Origin: SAR202 cluster bacterium
GTDB taxonomy: Bacteria > Chloroflexota > Dehalococcoidia > Lucifugimonadales > Lucifugimonadaceae
Length of the DNA stretch: 64,000 nucleotides
Direction of reading: 5' to 3'
Assembly (NCBI GenBank): GCA_016872495.1
Contig: VGZT01000006.1
Coordinates: forward strand, 1 to 64,000
The notes beneath the pieces were generated by a model. It ran no database searches, was not told the DNA's origin, and was given only the letters and a program-made list of their open reading frames with translations. Position numbers and translations under genes: made by a program. Within the stretch, counting starts at the first letter, position 1; each line of letters begins with the position of its first letter. Positions 16,499 to 24,674 of the stretch are shown here, piece by piece.

Positions 16499-17689
16499 CT
16501 ACTGGTACCGGCGCATCCCCACCAGGACGGCCGGGACGAGCGTCAGGCTCACTGCGACGGTAACCAGGATCTGCCAGCCCAGGAATCCATTCGTCAACAG
16601 GATCGCCGCCCCGCCCGCCGCGTTCCCGAGCATGCTACCGCCCGGGCCGAGGGCCCCGTTCACGAATATGACGGGCCCTTGCCGATTCCCGCTGTGCTGG
16701 TACAGGAGCGAGGTGATCCCTGTCTGGGCGATCCCGATCGTCGCGCCGTAGATGAAAAAGAGCGCGCCGGTCAGGAATGGCGACATCTCGATCCAGGCGA
16801 AGGCAAACAGGCCCGCCGCGTTGAGCGCCACCATCATGGCGGATCCGCGCGCCACGCCGATACGCCCAAGGACCTTGCCTCCAGCGAAGGCCGCCAGCAT
16901 GAACCCGAGCGGGCCGACGAAGAACATCGGCGGGAGCAAATCCGTTCGGCCCGGATACAGGTGAATGAAGAACGCGGCCAGGTATCCGAACACGACGCCG
17001 AACAGGGCTTGCAGGAGCAGCCGGAGCAGCAGCGCCTCTCGCACCACCGGAAGCACGACGCCGCGTGCCGCCTCGGCCATCAGCTTGCCGTAGCGCACCG
17101 TGCCCGGGGCCCCGGCGAGGCCCGGCAGAGCGAGCGCCGCAAATGTCGCAGAAGCCGCGGCGAGTATCCCGTAAAGGATCAGGACTGAGTGCCAGTCGAA
17201 CTGGCTTCCGAAGATGCGCAGCGCCGGCCCGAGCAGACCGGGCCCACCGGCCATCGCGCCTATCACCAGCCCGGTCCGTACGGTCCGGGACCGCGGGTCG
17301 GTCCACAGCCGGCCGACCGCGGTCAACGCCGAGGCAAGCACGACTCCGGAGGCCATACCTGCGATCAGCCGCAGGACCATCAGGGCCGCGAAAGAGGTCA
17401 CGAGGCCGGAGAGGATCGAAGACACAGCCAGGACGGCGAGGACAACCGCCAGCACCCGCTTGACCGACATCTGTCCGATAAGAGGCGCGAGCGCAAGCGC
17501 CGCCCCCATGCCGCCAAGAGAGGTCGCGGTCCCGAACTGGCCAACCGTGCCCGTCGATACCGCGAAGTCCTCCGCAATTTCGTTTATGAACGGGGCGACG
17601 CTGCTCTCATGCGGGAGCGAGAACGGGGTCGCCAGCATCAGCGCCGGCAGCGCGAGTCGGAGGGTTCTACTGGCGTCGATGGTATTCAC
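16499..17689 (-). CDS. MFS transporter
   Basis: Major facilitator with about 12 hydrophobic segments in 396 aa. The N-terminal half has the expected TM2-3 loop (GQMSVKRVLAVVLAV) and a proline/glycine-rich TM4-5 region (GAMAGGPGLLGPAL). The substrate is unknown. The start is GTG 17689 (GTG AAT ACC ATC). The N-terminus LALPALMLATPFSLPHESSV resembles drug- or organic-acid porters of this family. It lies between a decayed sulfatase and a decayed receiver-domain gene, hence in a region of gene turnover. Confidence 0.85.
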   Translation of the reverse strand: MNTIDASRTLRLALPALMLATPFSLPHESSVAPFINEIAEDFAVSTGTVGQFGTATSLGGMGAALALAPLIGQMSVKRVLAVVLAVLAVSSILSGLVTSFAALMVLRLIAGMASGVVLASALTAVGRLWTDPRSRTVRTGLVIGAMAGGPGLLGPALRIFGSQFDWHSVLILYGILAAASATFAALALPGLAGAPGTVRYGKLMAEAARGVVLPVVREALLLRLLLQALFGVVFGYLAAFFIHLYPGRTDLLPPMFFVGPLGFMLAAFAGGKVLGRIGVARGSAMMVALNAAGLFAFAWIEMSPFLTGALFFIYGATIGIAQTGITSLLYQHSGNRQGPVIFVNGALGPGGSMLGNAAGGAAILLTNGFLGWQILVTVAVSLTLVPAVLVGMRRYQ

Positions 17690-17825
17690 CGGAGCGGAAT
17701 GTTACCCGTACCGCGGTTACGGATCCGATGTCGACCATCGCGACGATCCTGGCCTGCCGCACATCGCTTTGAATTTGATTCCGTCGAGTTAAGGCCTTCC
17801 TGCCAGAGGAAAGATCAACCGGGGT

Positions 17826-18300
17826 GTGGACTACCCGAAACATGGCCAGAAGCCTTTTGACCCTCCGCACTGCCACCCTCGTGACGGGATAACGACGGCA
17901 AGGATCCTGATCGTCGATGGCTCCAAGGAGGTCCGCGCCGCGCTGGGAACGCTACTCGCGCTACAGGGCCATAACGTCTCTTACGCCGAGGACGGGGCCG
18001 GAGTGGCCGCGCTTGTCCGGGCCGACCGACCTGCATTGATCTTGCTCGACATCCTGAAACCCGGCCTCGAAGGCTTCGGTGTGCTGGCTCGGCTCAGGGC
18101 AGACCACACGACCCGGAACATCCCCGCAACCGTTATCACCGCCCTGGCAGACGTCGCCGATCAGTCGCGCGCTGTCTTCGGGGGCCATCGACTACACCGG
18201 GGGGCCGTTCTCGGGAACGGGCGTGCCTGCCCGGGTCGATCTGGCGCTGCGCCGCCGGAGTGGATCATCCGGCGATGCGTCATGGGGTCTGGAGGCCCGG
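17826..18300 (+). pseudogene. Receiver-domain (response regulator) gene, frameshifted
   Basis: The first frame from GTG 17826 gives a receiver fold: ARILIVDGSKEVRAALGTLL, LILLDILKPGLEGFGVL with the phosphoacceptor Asp, and IPATVITALADVADQSRA. The next frame then supplies the last strand and helix, LSSGAIDYTGGPFSG and VPARVDLALRRRSG. The shift lies near 18168-18180. The acidic pocket is degenerate (DG for DD), and the conserved Lys of the YxTKPF motif is a Gly (YTGGPF). Loss of the key Lys besides the frameshift argues for real decay. The second frame runs without a stop into enolase paralogue 2. Confidence 0.65.
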
Positions 18301-18311
18301 ATGTCGTTTCC

Positions 18312-18317
18312 TATAAT
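18312..18317 (+). promoter_or_regulatory. -10 element TATAAT, leaderless promoter candidate
   Basis: A consensus TATAAT ends 7 nt before ATG 18325. Transcription would then begin at or next to the start codon, giving a leaderless mRNA; no Shine-Dalgarno is seen before that ATG. No good -35 is visible 17 nt upstream. Confidence 0.5.
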
Positions 18318-18324
18318 GCGCCGC

Positions 18325-19506
18325 ATGCCCAACGACCTCAGCTTCGCGATCAGCTCGCTGGATACGTTTCACCTCTCGTTCCCGCTCAGGTACTGGGAGG
18401 AGTACCGCTCCGACGAAGCTCAGAAGGGTGACCGCTTCGAGTTCACCCCGGGTTGGCAGACCGTGTATGCGCGCAACATCGAGACGGCTCTCTGCCGGGT
18501 AAAGTTCGCCGACGGCACGACCGGCTGGGGGGAAGTCAATGCCCCCATCGGTCCCGAAGTCGTCTGCCTGATCTGGAAAAACATCGTCGCCCCGGTCGTG
18601 GCGGGGCGCACTTTTGAATCGCCCACCCGCCTCTGGGACTTCCTCTACGACGCTCAACGCGGTCGGGGCTACGCGTCGGGCTACTGGCTGGATGCGCTGG
18701 CGGGAGTCGACCTCGCGGTCTGGGACGCGCTTGGCATCCGCAACGGCAAGCCGGTGGCCGCGCTCATCAGGCCCGACCCTCGAAAGCGGATCCCCGTCTA
18801 TCTCTCCGGAATTCGGAAGGCAACCCTGGGCGAGAGGGTCGCCGAGATAAACAAGTGGTACGACGACGGGCTGCGTGGAGCCAAGATCTTCCTCAGCCCG
18901 GACGTCGACGCCGGGCTCAAGGAACTCGACGGCCTCCGCGCGGGTTGTCCCAGGTTGAAAAACTGGATGGTTGACTTCTTGTGGATGCTGCCAGCCGCGA
19001 CTGCTGCCAGGGTCAAGGCCAGTTTCGGAGACCGGGGCGTCGTTTTCCTGGAATGCCCCCTTCAGCCTGAAGATCTGGCGGGCCACCGCGAACTGGTCGG
19101 GGAGCCAGGCGCACCGATCGCCCTGGGCGAGCATTTTCGGACGCTATACCAGGCGCGCGACTGGTTTGGCCCGCCGCGCGCGCTCGACGTCTACCAGCCG
19201 GACATCGGCCGTACTGGCATCAGCGACGGGATTCGGCAACTTGACGCGGCCTACGACGCCGGCCTTGAAGTGACCCCGCACATGGGCAACGGGATGGCCG
19301 TCTTCCAGGCCGCAACCCTTCATTTCAGCGCGTTGTGCCGGCCCAGCCATCTGCAGGAGTTCCAGTACGGGCACTACCGGATGAGCAGGGACATCGCCGA
19401 TTCAGCATGGGTCTATCACAACGGGGCATTCGATCTTCCCGATCGACCCGGCCTGGGCGTGACGGTCCGCCCCGAGGCGCTCGAACCATTCGCTGCCCGC
19501 ACCTGA
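18325..19506 (+). CDS. Enolase-superfamily enzyme, paralogue 2
   Basis: Predicted acid-sugar dehydratase or racemase-type enzyme with a substrate I cannot name. The 393-aa product has a capping domain (1-120, with CRVKFADGTTGWGEVNAP), and barrel ligands MVDFLW (Asp), FLECPLQPED (Glu) and ALGEHFRT (Glu). The first-strand lysine is in RGAKIFLSPD. PHMGNGM is the catalytic-His region near the C-terminus. ATG 18325 is preferred over 18301 and 18316 because a TATAAT box ends 7 nt before it. The sequence is only distantly related to paralogues 1, 3, 4 and 5, so it probably has another substrate. Confidence 0.85.
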   Translation: MPNDLSFAISSLDTFHLSFPLRYWEEYRSDEAQKGDRFEFTPGWQTVYARNIETALCRVKFADGTTGWGEVNAPIGPEVVCLIWKNIVAPVVAGRTFESPTRLWDFLYDAQRGRGYASGYWLDALAGVDLAVWDALGIRNGKPVAALIRPDPRKRIPVYLSGIRKATLGERVAEINKWYDDGLRGAKIFLSPDVDAGLKELDGLRAGCPRLKNWMVDFLWMLPAATAARVKASFGDRGVVFLECPLQPEDLAGHRELVGEPGAPIALGEHFRTLYQARDWFGPPRALDVYQPDIGRTGISDGIRQLDAAYDAGLEVTPHMGNGMAVFQAATLHFSALCRPSHLQEFQYGHYRMSRDIADSAWVYHNGAFDLPDRPGLGVTVRPEALEPFAART

Positions 19507-19541
19507 ACGCCCCCCGGTAACCCGGGTAAAACACCAAGCCC

Positions 19542-19571
19542 CCGGATCGACTTTCTCCTCGCCCGATCCGG
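19542..19571 (+). terminator. Inverted repeat after enolase paralogue 2
   Basis: CCGGATCG (19542-19549) and CGATCCGG (19564-19571) form a perfect 8-bp stem with a 14-nt pyrimidine-rich loop, 36 nt after the stop. It could end the enolase transcript. The remaining part of the 19507-19771 gap holds no gene I can support and presumably carries the promoter of the cassette starting at 19772. Confidence 0.45.
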
Positions 19572-19771
19572 AGTGAAACCCATTCTGTCCCGATGGTCCA
19601 GGCGCTAGTCTGCCGCGACCGGGCAGTCGAAGGCGCCGAGGCGCCACCCAGGACCACCTTCAGCCCTGTCTCCGTCCATCCTTCTGTCCGTCCGTGCTCC
19701 CAGCGCGCTTCCGCGTTCGCCGACTCTCCGGAATCGGATTCGCGACCAGGGGTTCCAGGAGGAAAAAGTCG

Positions 19772-20008
19772 ATGAAGACCATGTCCGCCGATGGCGACCG
19801 ACTGTTCTCGACCACGCTCCGGCCCGGCTACGTGTCACCTGCGATCGCCCTCGATGCCCGCCTGGTGGGCCAGGAGGAGTGGGGCCTCCTCGTCCTGCTG
19901 GGCGCGGTGGCCTTTGCCACTCTCGCATACGTGGGCTACTGCACCTTCAGTGGCGGCGGCTCGTCCTTCTCGCTGAGCCTTTCAGGGGTCTCCGGGACCT
20001 GCAACTAG
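19772..20008 (+). CDS. Precursor-like peptide of a putative RiPP/bacteriocin cassette
   Basis: A 78-aa peptide preceded by the strongest Shine-Dalgarno in the window (AGGAGG, 8 nt before ATG). Layout: polar leader-like part (1-36, with LRPGYVSPAIALDARLVGQE), one hydrophobic span (37-57, WGLLVLLGAVAFATLAYVGY), then a Ser/Gly-rich tail TFSGGGSSFSLSLSGVSGTC-N with Cys57 and Cys77. I recognise no family. Followed by an exporter and a PqqD-protease fusion, it looks like a precursor whose C-terminal part is released by intramembrane cleavage and exported. Product and activity are inference. A plain small membrane protein is the alternative. Confidence 0.6.
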   Translation: MKTMSADGDRLFSTTLRPGYVSPAIALDARLVGQEEWGLLVLLGAVAFATLAYVGYCTFSGGGSSFSLSLSGVSGTCN

Positions 20009-20015
20009 AGCCGGT

Positions 20016-20045
20016 GTCCGGGGCCGGCCTCCGCTGGCCCCGGAC
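20016..20045 (+). promoter_or_regulatory. Strong intercistronic hairpin after the precursor-like gene
   Basis: GTCCGGGGCC (20016-20025) is perfectly complementary to GGCCCCGGAC (20036-20045) with a 10-nt loop. It lies 8 nt after the peptide stop and 16 nt before the ATPase start. There is no U-tract, so it may act as attenuator or 3' protector giving the peptide mRNA higher abundance than the transporter mRNA. Confidence 0.7.
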
Positions 20046-20061
20046 CTTGCGCAGAGGAACC

Positions 20062-20880
20062 ATGGAAACGCTACGCATGCATCGGCCTGGATCAGAGGCA
20101 AGGTCGACCGCCCCGGTGCTGGCGATCAGGGGTGTCTCCTTCGGCTACGACCGGACCCTCGCCGTGAAGTCGCTGGATCTGCGCGTCGAGCCTGGCCAGG
20201 CGGTCGGCCTGGTCGGGCCGAACGGCTCAGGGAAGACGACCACCCTTCAGATCTGCGCCGGCTTGCTCAGCCCGGTCCAGGGCACGCTGGACTATGGCTC
20301 CGGGGTAACCACAAGAGCGACCCTCGATGATCGGCGGCGGCTCAGCTACGTACCGGACACGCCAGAAGGGTTCGGCCACCTGAGGATCAGGGAGTACTTC
20401 CAGCTCTACGGCGCCCTTCAGAGGGCCGACCGCGGCTACGTCGATCGCGCACTCGCGTTCGGCGAGGTACTCACGCTGCCCACCGGCGCCCCACGCCTGA
20501 TCGGTGAGCTGTCGCACGGAAACCGTCGCAAAGTCGCACTCGCGGCTGCAGCAGCGCTGATACGTCCACTGACGCTTATCGACGAAGCGACCGCCGCGTT
20601 GGATCCGGAAACGGTTATCGCGCTCGAGTCGCTCATATCCACCTTCTGCTCTAGAGGCCTTGCCTTCCTCGTGGCAACCCAGGATGTGTTCTTTGCCGAA
20701 CGAGCCTGCGACCAGGTCTACATCCTGGTCGGCGGGCAGATCGTGGACTCGGGTTCACCGGCGGCACTCGTGCGTCGCTGGGATGAGCAAGACCTCAGGG
20801 GAGTTTTCGGAAATGTCACTGGTTTCGGTACAGCCGCTGACCGGATTGAGGCAATTATGGGTTCAGTTGCTCCTGAGTGA
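20062..20880 (+). CDS. ABC transporter ATP-binding protein (peptide-cassette exporter)
   Basis: ATPase subunit of a two-gene ABC exporter. The 272-aa product has Walker A GPNGSGKTTT, an unusual signature LSHGNRRKV (LSGGQ expected), Walker B LTLIDEATAALD, and a switch position reading VATQDVFF, Gln in place of the usual His. The class matches CcmA/bacteriocin-type exporters with a separate permease. ATG 20062 follows AGAGGA. The 3' end overlaps the permease gene by 68 nt, so both subunits are coupled. Deviations in signature and H-loop may lower ATPase rate or mark a divergent clade. Confidence 0.85.
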   Translation: METLRMHRPGSEARSTAPVLAIRGVSFGYDRTLAVKSLDLRVEPGQAVGLVGPNGSGKTTTLQICAGLLSPVQGTLDYGSGVTTRATLDDRRRLSYVPDTPEGFGHLRIREYFQLYGALQRADRGYVDRALAFGEVLTLPTGAPRLIGELSHGNRRKVALAAAAALIRPLTLIDEATAALDPETVIALESLISTFCSRGLAFLVATQDVFFAERACDQVYILVGGQIVDSGSPAALVRRWDEQDLRGVFGNVTGFGTAADRIEAIMGSVAPE

Positions 20881-22249
20881 CGCCCGGCGCGTGTCACGCA
20901 CCCTGAGCCGTATCTTCAGGACGAATCCGCTGGTCTTGACGGCCCTGCTCACCGCGGCACTCACGATCGGGATTCTGGGGGCGTGTTCAGGAGACGTCCT
21001 GGCCGCGCTGGCGTCGAGCCGGGCACACGGACTCACAACACTTACCGTCGCGGTGGTTGCGGTTGGCGCCGCACTCGGGTTTGCGGGCGCGAGCGGTAGC
21101 CCCCGACTTTCCGCCTTCGATGGCCAGTTCCGTGCGTCGCCTGTGCCCCGCCACCTGATTGCAGTCCCGCTGCTCCTGGTCCCGGTGGCTCTCATGCTTG
21201 CCGCCCCGTCCCTCGTAATTTCTCGCGCGTTCCTCGATGCATACGACTCCCTCCAGGCTGAGCCCTCCCGGGTCTGGGCCCTGCTATTCGCGGTCTGGTT
21301 CGTCAACGTGGGGATCGCTGGCGCAGCCACGTCTGCGCTGTTCTCCGGTGATCGGCAAGCTCGTCTCGTGGGGGTCCTTTTCTTGATATCCATCGCACTG
21401 GTCGGCCTGGGCGGGTCGACGCTGGTTGGGGCGCCGGCGTGGGCATGGCTTTCGCCATTCGTACCGTGGGGCCCAACGGGGACTCCCGCTGGGCTGGTAC
21501 GCCCTGATGAGTGGATCAGCTGCGGCGCCGCGTTGGCTGGTGGAATGGCCGCCTGCGCAGCCCTGGTCTGGGCGAAGGCCCGAGAGCCAGGATCCAGTAT
21601 CCGATTCCGATCCCAGATGCTGCCTCTGCCGAGTCACGGCGCTGCGCTTGCCCTCGGTCAATCGCTGGCAGCTGCCGCGCTCAGGTCACCGCGGGCCAGA
21701 TGGTTGCTGTTCGCGCCCGCGCTGGGCGCGCTGGCGGGCCTGGCCATTCGGGCTTCGGGCGAACGCGACGGCCTCCTCGGGAGTTTGCTGGTGGCCGGGC
21801 TTTTGCTGGCTGCCGGGGAGGTGGCCATCTCCCTTTCTCGCGAGTACCGGCTCGGCCGCTGGCTGGCCGATTCGTCCCCTGCAGCGCCATGGAGCAGAGC
21901 ATTCGGGTGGATTCTGGGTGCGGGCGCAGTTGCGCTCGGGCTCGGACTTTTAGCCGTCTCCCCACTGCTGCTGCTGGGAGGCGCAGGCCTCAACGAACTT
22001 GCCTGGATCGGAAGCTCCACGTTCGCGGTCGTATTCGCGGGCCGGCTGATCCCCTGGGACCACCGGTCTAACGGGATGCAATTTCTCAGTTCGATCACGG
22101 CGGGCGTCTGCGTCATCGCCGCGCTCGCGCTGGACGTCTGGCTGGTTGGGGCGCTCGGGCCCGGGGCGGGCCACACGCTCGCGCTGCTCACGACCGGGCT
22201 CTCGGCCTCCGCCGCCGTTCTCGGGATGGAAGTCGGTAAGGATCGATGA
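20813..22249 (+). CDS. ABC transporter permease (peptide-cassette exporter)
   Basis: A 478-aa protein with about 11-12 hydrophobic helices and no soluble domain, consistent with the membrane part of the exporter encoded just before it. After an N-terminal cytoplasmic helix (RQLWVQLLLSDARRVSRTL) come paired helices such as LVLTALLTAALTIGILGA and LIAVPLLLVPVALMLAAP. No motif identifies a substrate. ATG 20813 is chosen for the GGGGAG before it; the gene starts inside the ATPase gene and its stop overlaps the next start (ATGA, 22246). Function rests on context. Confidence 0.7.
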   Translation: MSLVSVQPLTGLRQLWVQLLLSDARRVSRTLSRIFRTNPLVLTALLTAALTIGILGACSGDVLAALASSRAHGLTTLTVAVVAVGAALGFAGASGSPRLSAFDGQFRASPVPRHLIAVPLLLVPVALMLAAPSLVISRAFLDAYDSLQAEPSRVWALLFAVWFVNVGIAGAATSALFSGDRQARLVGVLFLISIALVGLGGSTLVGAPAWAWLSPFVPWGPTGTPAGLVRPDEWISCGAALAGGMAACAALVWAKAREPGSSIRFRSQMLPLPSHGAALALGQSLAAAALRSPRARWLLFAPALGALAGLAIRASGERDGLLGSLLVAGLLLAAGEVAISLSREYRLGRWLADSSPAAPWSRAFGWILGAGAVALGLGLLAVSPLLLLGGAGLNELAWIGSSTFAVVFAGRLIPWDHRSNGMQFLSSITAGVCVIAALALDVWLVGALGPGAGHTLALLTTGLSASAAVLGMEVGKDR

Positions 22250-23067
22250 CGGATCTCGACACGGAAGTTCGAATCCCTCCGGGCGTGGAGCTGCGCGACG
22301 GCCGGCTCCTGGACAACGTGCTCGGCCAGACCTACCCGCTTTCCGGTTCGGCCTGCGCCTTTCTTGAGCTGATGCTGCAACGAAGGCGCCTCGGCGAGAT
22401 TGCAACGATCGTCGCCGAACGCTTCGGAGTCGAAGAAGAGACCGTTGCCACGGACCTCATTCAGTTCGTGGAGACATTGAACTCCGGCCATCTGTTGAAC
22501 GTGCGCGGCGGCTCGCCCACGCTACGATTCCGCCGGTGGGCAGGACAGCTCGCGTACTCGGTGGTGACCCGGTCATTTCCCACCCGGCGCGTCACCCGGC
22601 ATGCGGTGTCCGCTCATGGGCTCCTGCCACACCTCGCATCGATCTCAGCCATTCTCGGGAAGCACACGATGCCAGTCTGGCTGCTGCCCGCGGCCGGATT
22701 GCTGGCTCTCGGCACCCTGGCGAAGCTGGAACTGGCGGCCGTGCTGGCGCCCGCCATCCTCGCGGTCTTCCTCTGCCTGGTGGTTCACGAGTTCGGGCAT
22801 GCCCTGGCGATCTGGAGGGAAGGCGCGGGCTCATACGTCGTCACCGCGGGCTGGAACGTGGCGATTGTGCACTCGGTCGCCCGTCCGGCGCCGCTCATTC
22901 ACGCCGGCGGCCCGGCGCTGGCCGGCGCGGTAGGCGTCTGTGCCGTGATCGTCTCGCTGGTCGCGGGCAGCCCGCAGTCGGCCAGCTTTGCGGTGCCGTT
23001 TCTGCTCAACCTGGCCGGCCTGACGGTGTTCTCTAAGGATGGTCGCTCGCTCGCCAGAGCCCTTTAG
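22246..23067 (+). CDS. PqqD-like (RRE) domain fused to an M50-type membrane metalloprotease
   Basis: Two parts in 273 aa. Residues 8-85 form a PqqD-type winged helix, the RiPP recognition element that binds leader peptides (VRIPPGVELRDGRLLDNVLG, FLELMLQRRRLGEIATIV, TDLIQFVETLNSGHL). Residues about 140-273 are hydrophobic helices holding the zinc motif HEFGH (181-185) and a later N...KDG (255-266) resembling the degenerate NxxPxxDG ligand of site-2 proteases. Such a fusion would bind a leader and cut the peptide within the membrane. It is translationally coupled to the permease. Proteolysis is predicted from motif and context, not shown. Confidence 0.75.
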   Translation: MTDLDTEVRIPPGVELRDGRLLDNVLGQTYPLSGSACAFLELMLQRRRLGEIATIVAERFGVEEETVATDLIQFVETLNSGHLLNVRGGSPTLRFRRWAGQLAYSVVTRSFPTRRVTRHAVSAHGLLPHLASISAILGKHTMPVWLLPAAGLLALGTLAKLELAAVLAPAILAVFLCLVVHEFGHALAIWREGAGSYVVTAGWNVAIVHSVARPAPLIHAGGPALAGAVGVCAVIVSLVAGSPQSASFAVPFLLNLAGLTVFSKDGRSLARAL

Positions 23068-23081
23068 AAAGGTTGCCTCAG

Positions 23082-23372
23082 ATGACGCGTACGTTCATCA
23101 AGTCTGCCCTCATCGGTACGGTCTCATTCGGTGTGATTGCATATTGCCTGGTCCTCGTGCTCGCGGTGCTCTCGCAGTCCGGGCGCGTGGCGGATGTCGG
23201 CCTCCGGCTGGGTCCACTCGAGATCTTCCAGGTCTGGGTCGACGAAAGCGGCCACCACTTCACGATCGGCACAGGCATCGCTCTTGTCGCAGCCCTGGGG
23301 GGCGTCGTCAACGGAATCGGAGCCGTGATCCTGGCGAGGCAGCGCATCCGTAGTATGCGTGCGGCCCACTGA
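23082..23372 (+). CDS. Small two-helix membrane protein of the peptide cassette
   Basis: A 96-aa protein with two transmembrane helices (about 10-33, IGTVSFGVIAYCLVLVLAVL, and about 66-88, GTGIALVAALGGVVNGIGAV) separated by an extracytoplasmic-looking loop with VWVDESGHHF. No family is recognised. It lies 14 nt after the PqqD-protease gene in the same direction and is the last gene of the cassette. Plausible roles are immunity protein or accessory of the exporter; neither is shown. ATG 23082 is preferred over TTG 23073 because GAAAGG precedes at the proper range. Confidence 0.6.
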   Translation: MTRTFIKSALIGTVSFGVIAYCLVLVLAVLSQSGRVADVGLRLGPLEIFQVWVDESGHHFTIGTGIALVAALGGVVNGIGAVILARQRIRSMRAAH

Positions 23373-23443
23373 TCGCCCGGGCTCCCCGGTAGTACTATCG
23401 GCCGATCGTTGCCAGCCGGGGAGCCAGTCAAGTGGGGTCGCGC

Positions 23444-24586
23444 ATGAAGATCGAGTCAGTCAGGTCCCTTTTGATCGACCGCTACCTGTTCTGCGAAATC
23501 ACGACCGACAGCGGCCTGAAAGGGGTCGGAGAGTCCGGTGCGTGGGGCTTCCTGGAAGCCTCGGCGGCCGCAATCGACAAGTTTGGCAGGTACCTGGTCG
23601 GCAAGGACCCGCTGCGGATAGAACACCACTGGAACTTCATGTACCGGTGGGGCTACTTCCGCGGGGCGGCGATCATGGGGGCGATCTCGGCCATTGACAT
23701 AGCGCTGTGGGACATCGCAGGCAAGCACTTTCAGGCCCCGGTCTATCAGCTGCTGGGCGGGAAGGTGCGTGACAGGGCCCGGGTCTACTACCACGTGTTT
23801 GGCGACACTACAGAAGTGCTGGTCAAGGGCGTGGTCGACGCCAGGAAGAAAGGGTTCACTGCGGTCGGTCACCTGACCCCGTTCCTCGACGAGCCACATC
23901 ACATCCCCTATTTCAAGACGCACGCCGCGAAGATCGAGGATGCCATCGATACCGTGCGCAGGTACCGCGAGGCGGTCGGCAACGAAGTCGACCTCTGCAT
24001 CGAGATCCACCGGCGGCTTACCCCGGCGGAGGCGGTCCAACTCGGGCTCGGAATCGAAAAGTACAAGCCGTTCTTCTTCGAGGATCCGGTCACGCCCGAC
24101 AACATCGACGAGATGGGGTACGTGGCTTCGAAGATCAACATCCCGATCGCGACCGGCGAACGGTTTAACTCGCTCTGGGATTTCGACATGGCACTCCGTC
24201 GCGACGCCGTTCAGTATGTTCGTCCCGACGTTTGCATGGTCGGCGGGATCTCGGCGACGAAGAAGGTGGCCGCCCTCGCAGAGGCGCGTCACGTAGGCGT
24301 AGTGCCGCACAACCCGTTGAGCCCGGTCAGCACCGCCGCCTGTCTCCAGATCGCTGCCTGCATCCCGAACTTCGCGCTGCAGGAGTACCCGACCGGCGAG
24401 GAAAAGCCGCCGAAATCCGAAATCGTTGCCGGCGCTGCCCAGCACGACGGCAAGGGATTCCTCATCATCTCCGACAAGCCCGGAATAGGCGTGGAACTAC
24501 GGCCGGACGCGGCCAGGAAGTGGCCATACAAGGTTCGCGACGTCGATACTCGGCTGCATGCCGATGGCTCGGTCTTTGACCAGTGA
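23444..24586 (+). CDS. Enolase-superfamily enzyme, paralogue 3 (galactonate dehydratase-like)
   Basis: Predicted sugar-acid dehydratase. The 380-aa sequence shows DIALWDIAGKHFQAPVYQLL in the cap-barrel junction, metal ligands CIEIHRRLTPAEA (Glu instead of the usual Asp plus catalytic His), FFEDPVTPDN and IATGERFNSLW, and the second His in VPHNPLSPVST. This pattern follows the D-galactonate/D-gluconate dehydratase branch, but the true substrate may differ. ATG 23444 begins the normal MKIESVRS strand; GTG 23432 with GGGGAG upstream is an alternative that adds four residues. NIPSNAP follows downstream in the same direction. Confidence 0.88.
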   Translation: MKIESVRSLLIDRYLFCEITTDSGLKGVGESGAWGFLEASAAAIDKFGRYLVGKDPLRIEHHWNFMYRWGYFRGAAIMGAISAIDIALWDIAGKHFQAPVYQLLGGKVRDRARVYYHVFGDTTEVLVKGVVDARKKGFTAVGHLTPFLDEPHHIPYFKTHAAKIEDAIDTVRRYREAVGNEVDLCIEIHRRLTPAEAVQLGLGIEKYKPFFFEDPVTPDNIDEMGYVASKINIPIATGERFNSLWDFDMALRRDAVQYVRPDVCMVGGISATKKVAALAEARHVGVVPHNPLSPVSTAACLQIAACIPNFALQEYPTGEEKPPKSEIVAGAAQHDGKGFLIISDKPGIGVELRPDAARKWPYKVRDVDTRLHADGSVFDQ

Positions 24587-24674
24587 CTCGCCGGTGGCCG
24601 CACCGCTGCCAGCCTTGACTTGGCCAGGCATGCCGGACAGAATCCGTGTGCCGTAACCACTATGCCGATCGGAG

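Noticed and set aside
22266-22275. GTTCGAATCC resembling a tRNA T-loop
   Set aside because: It lies inside the PqqD-protease coding frame (EVRIPPG) and no cloverleaf can be drawn around it.
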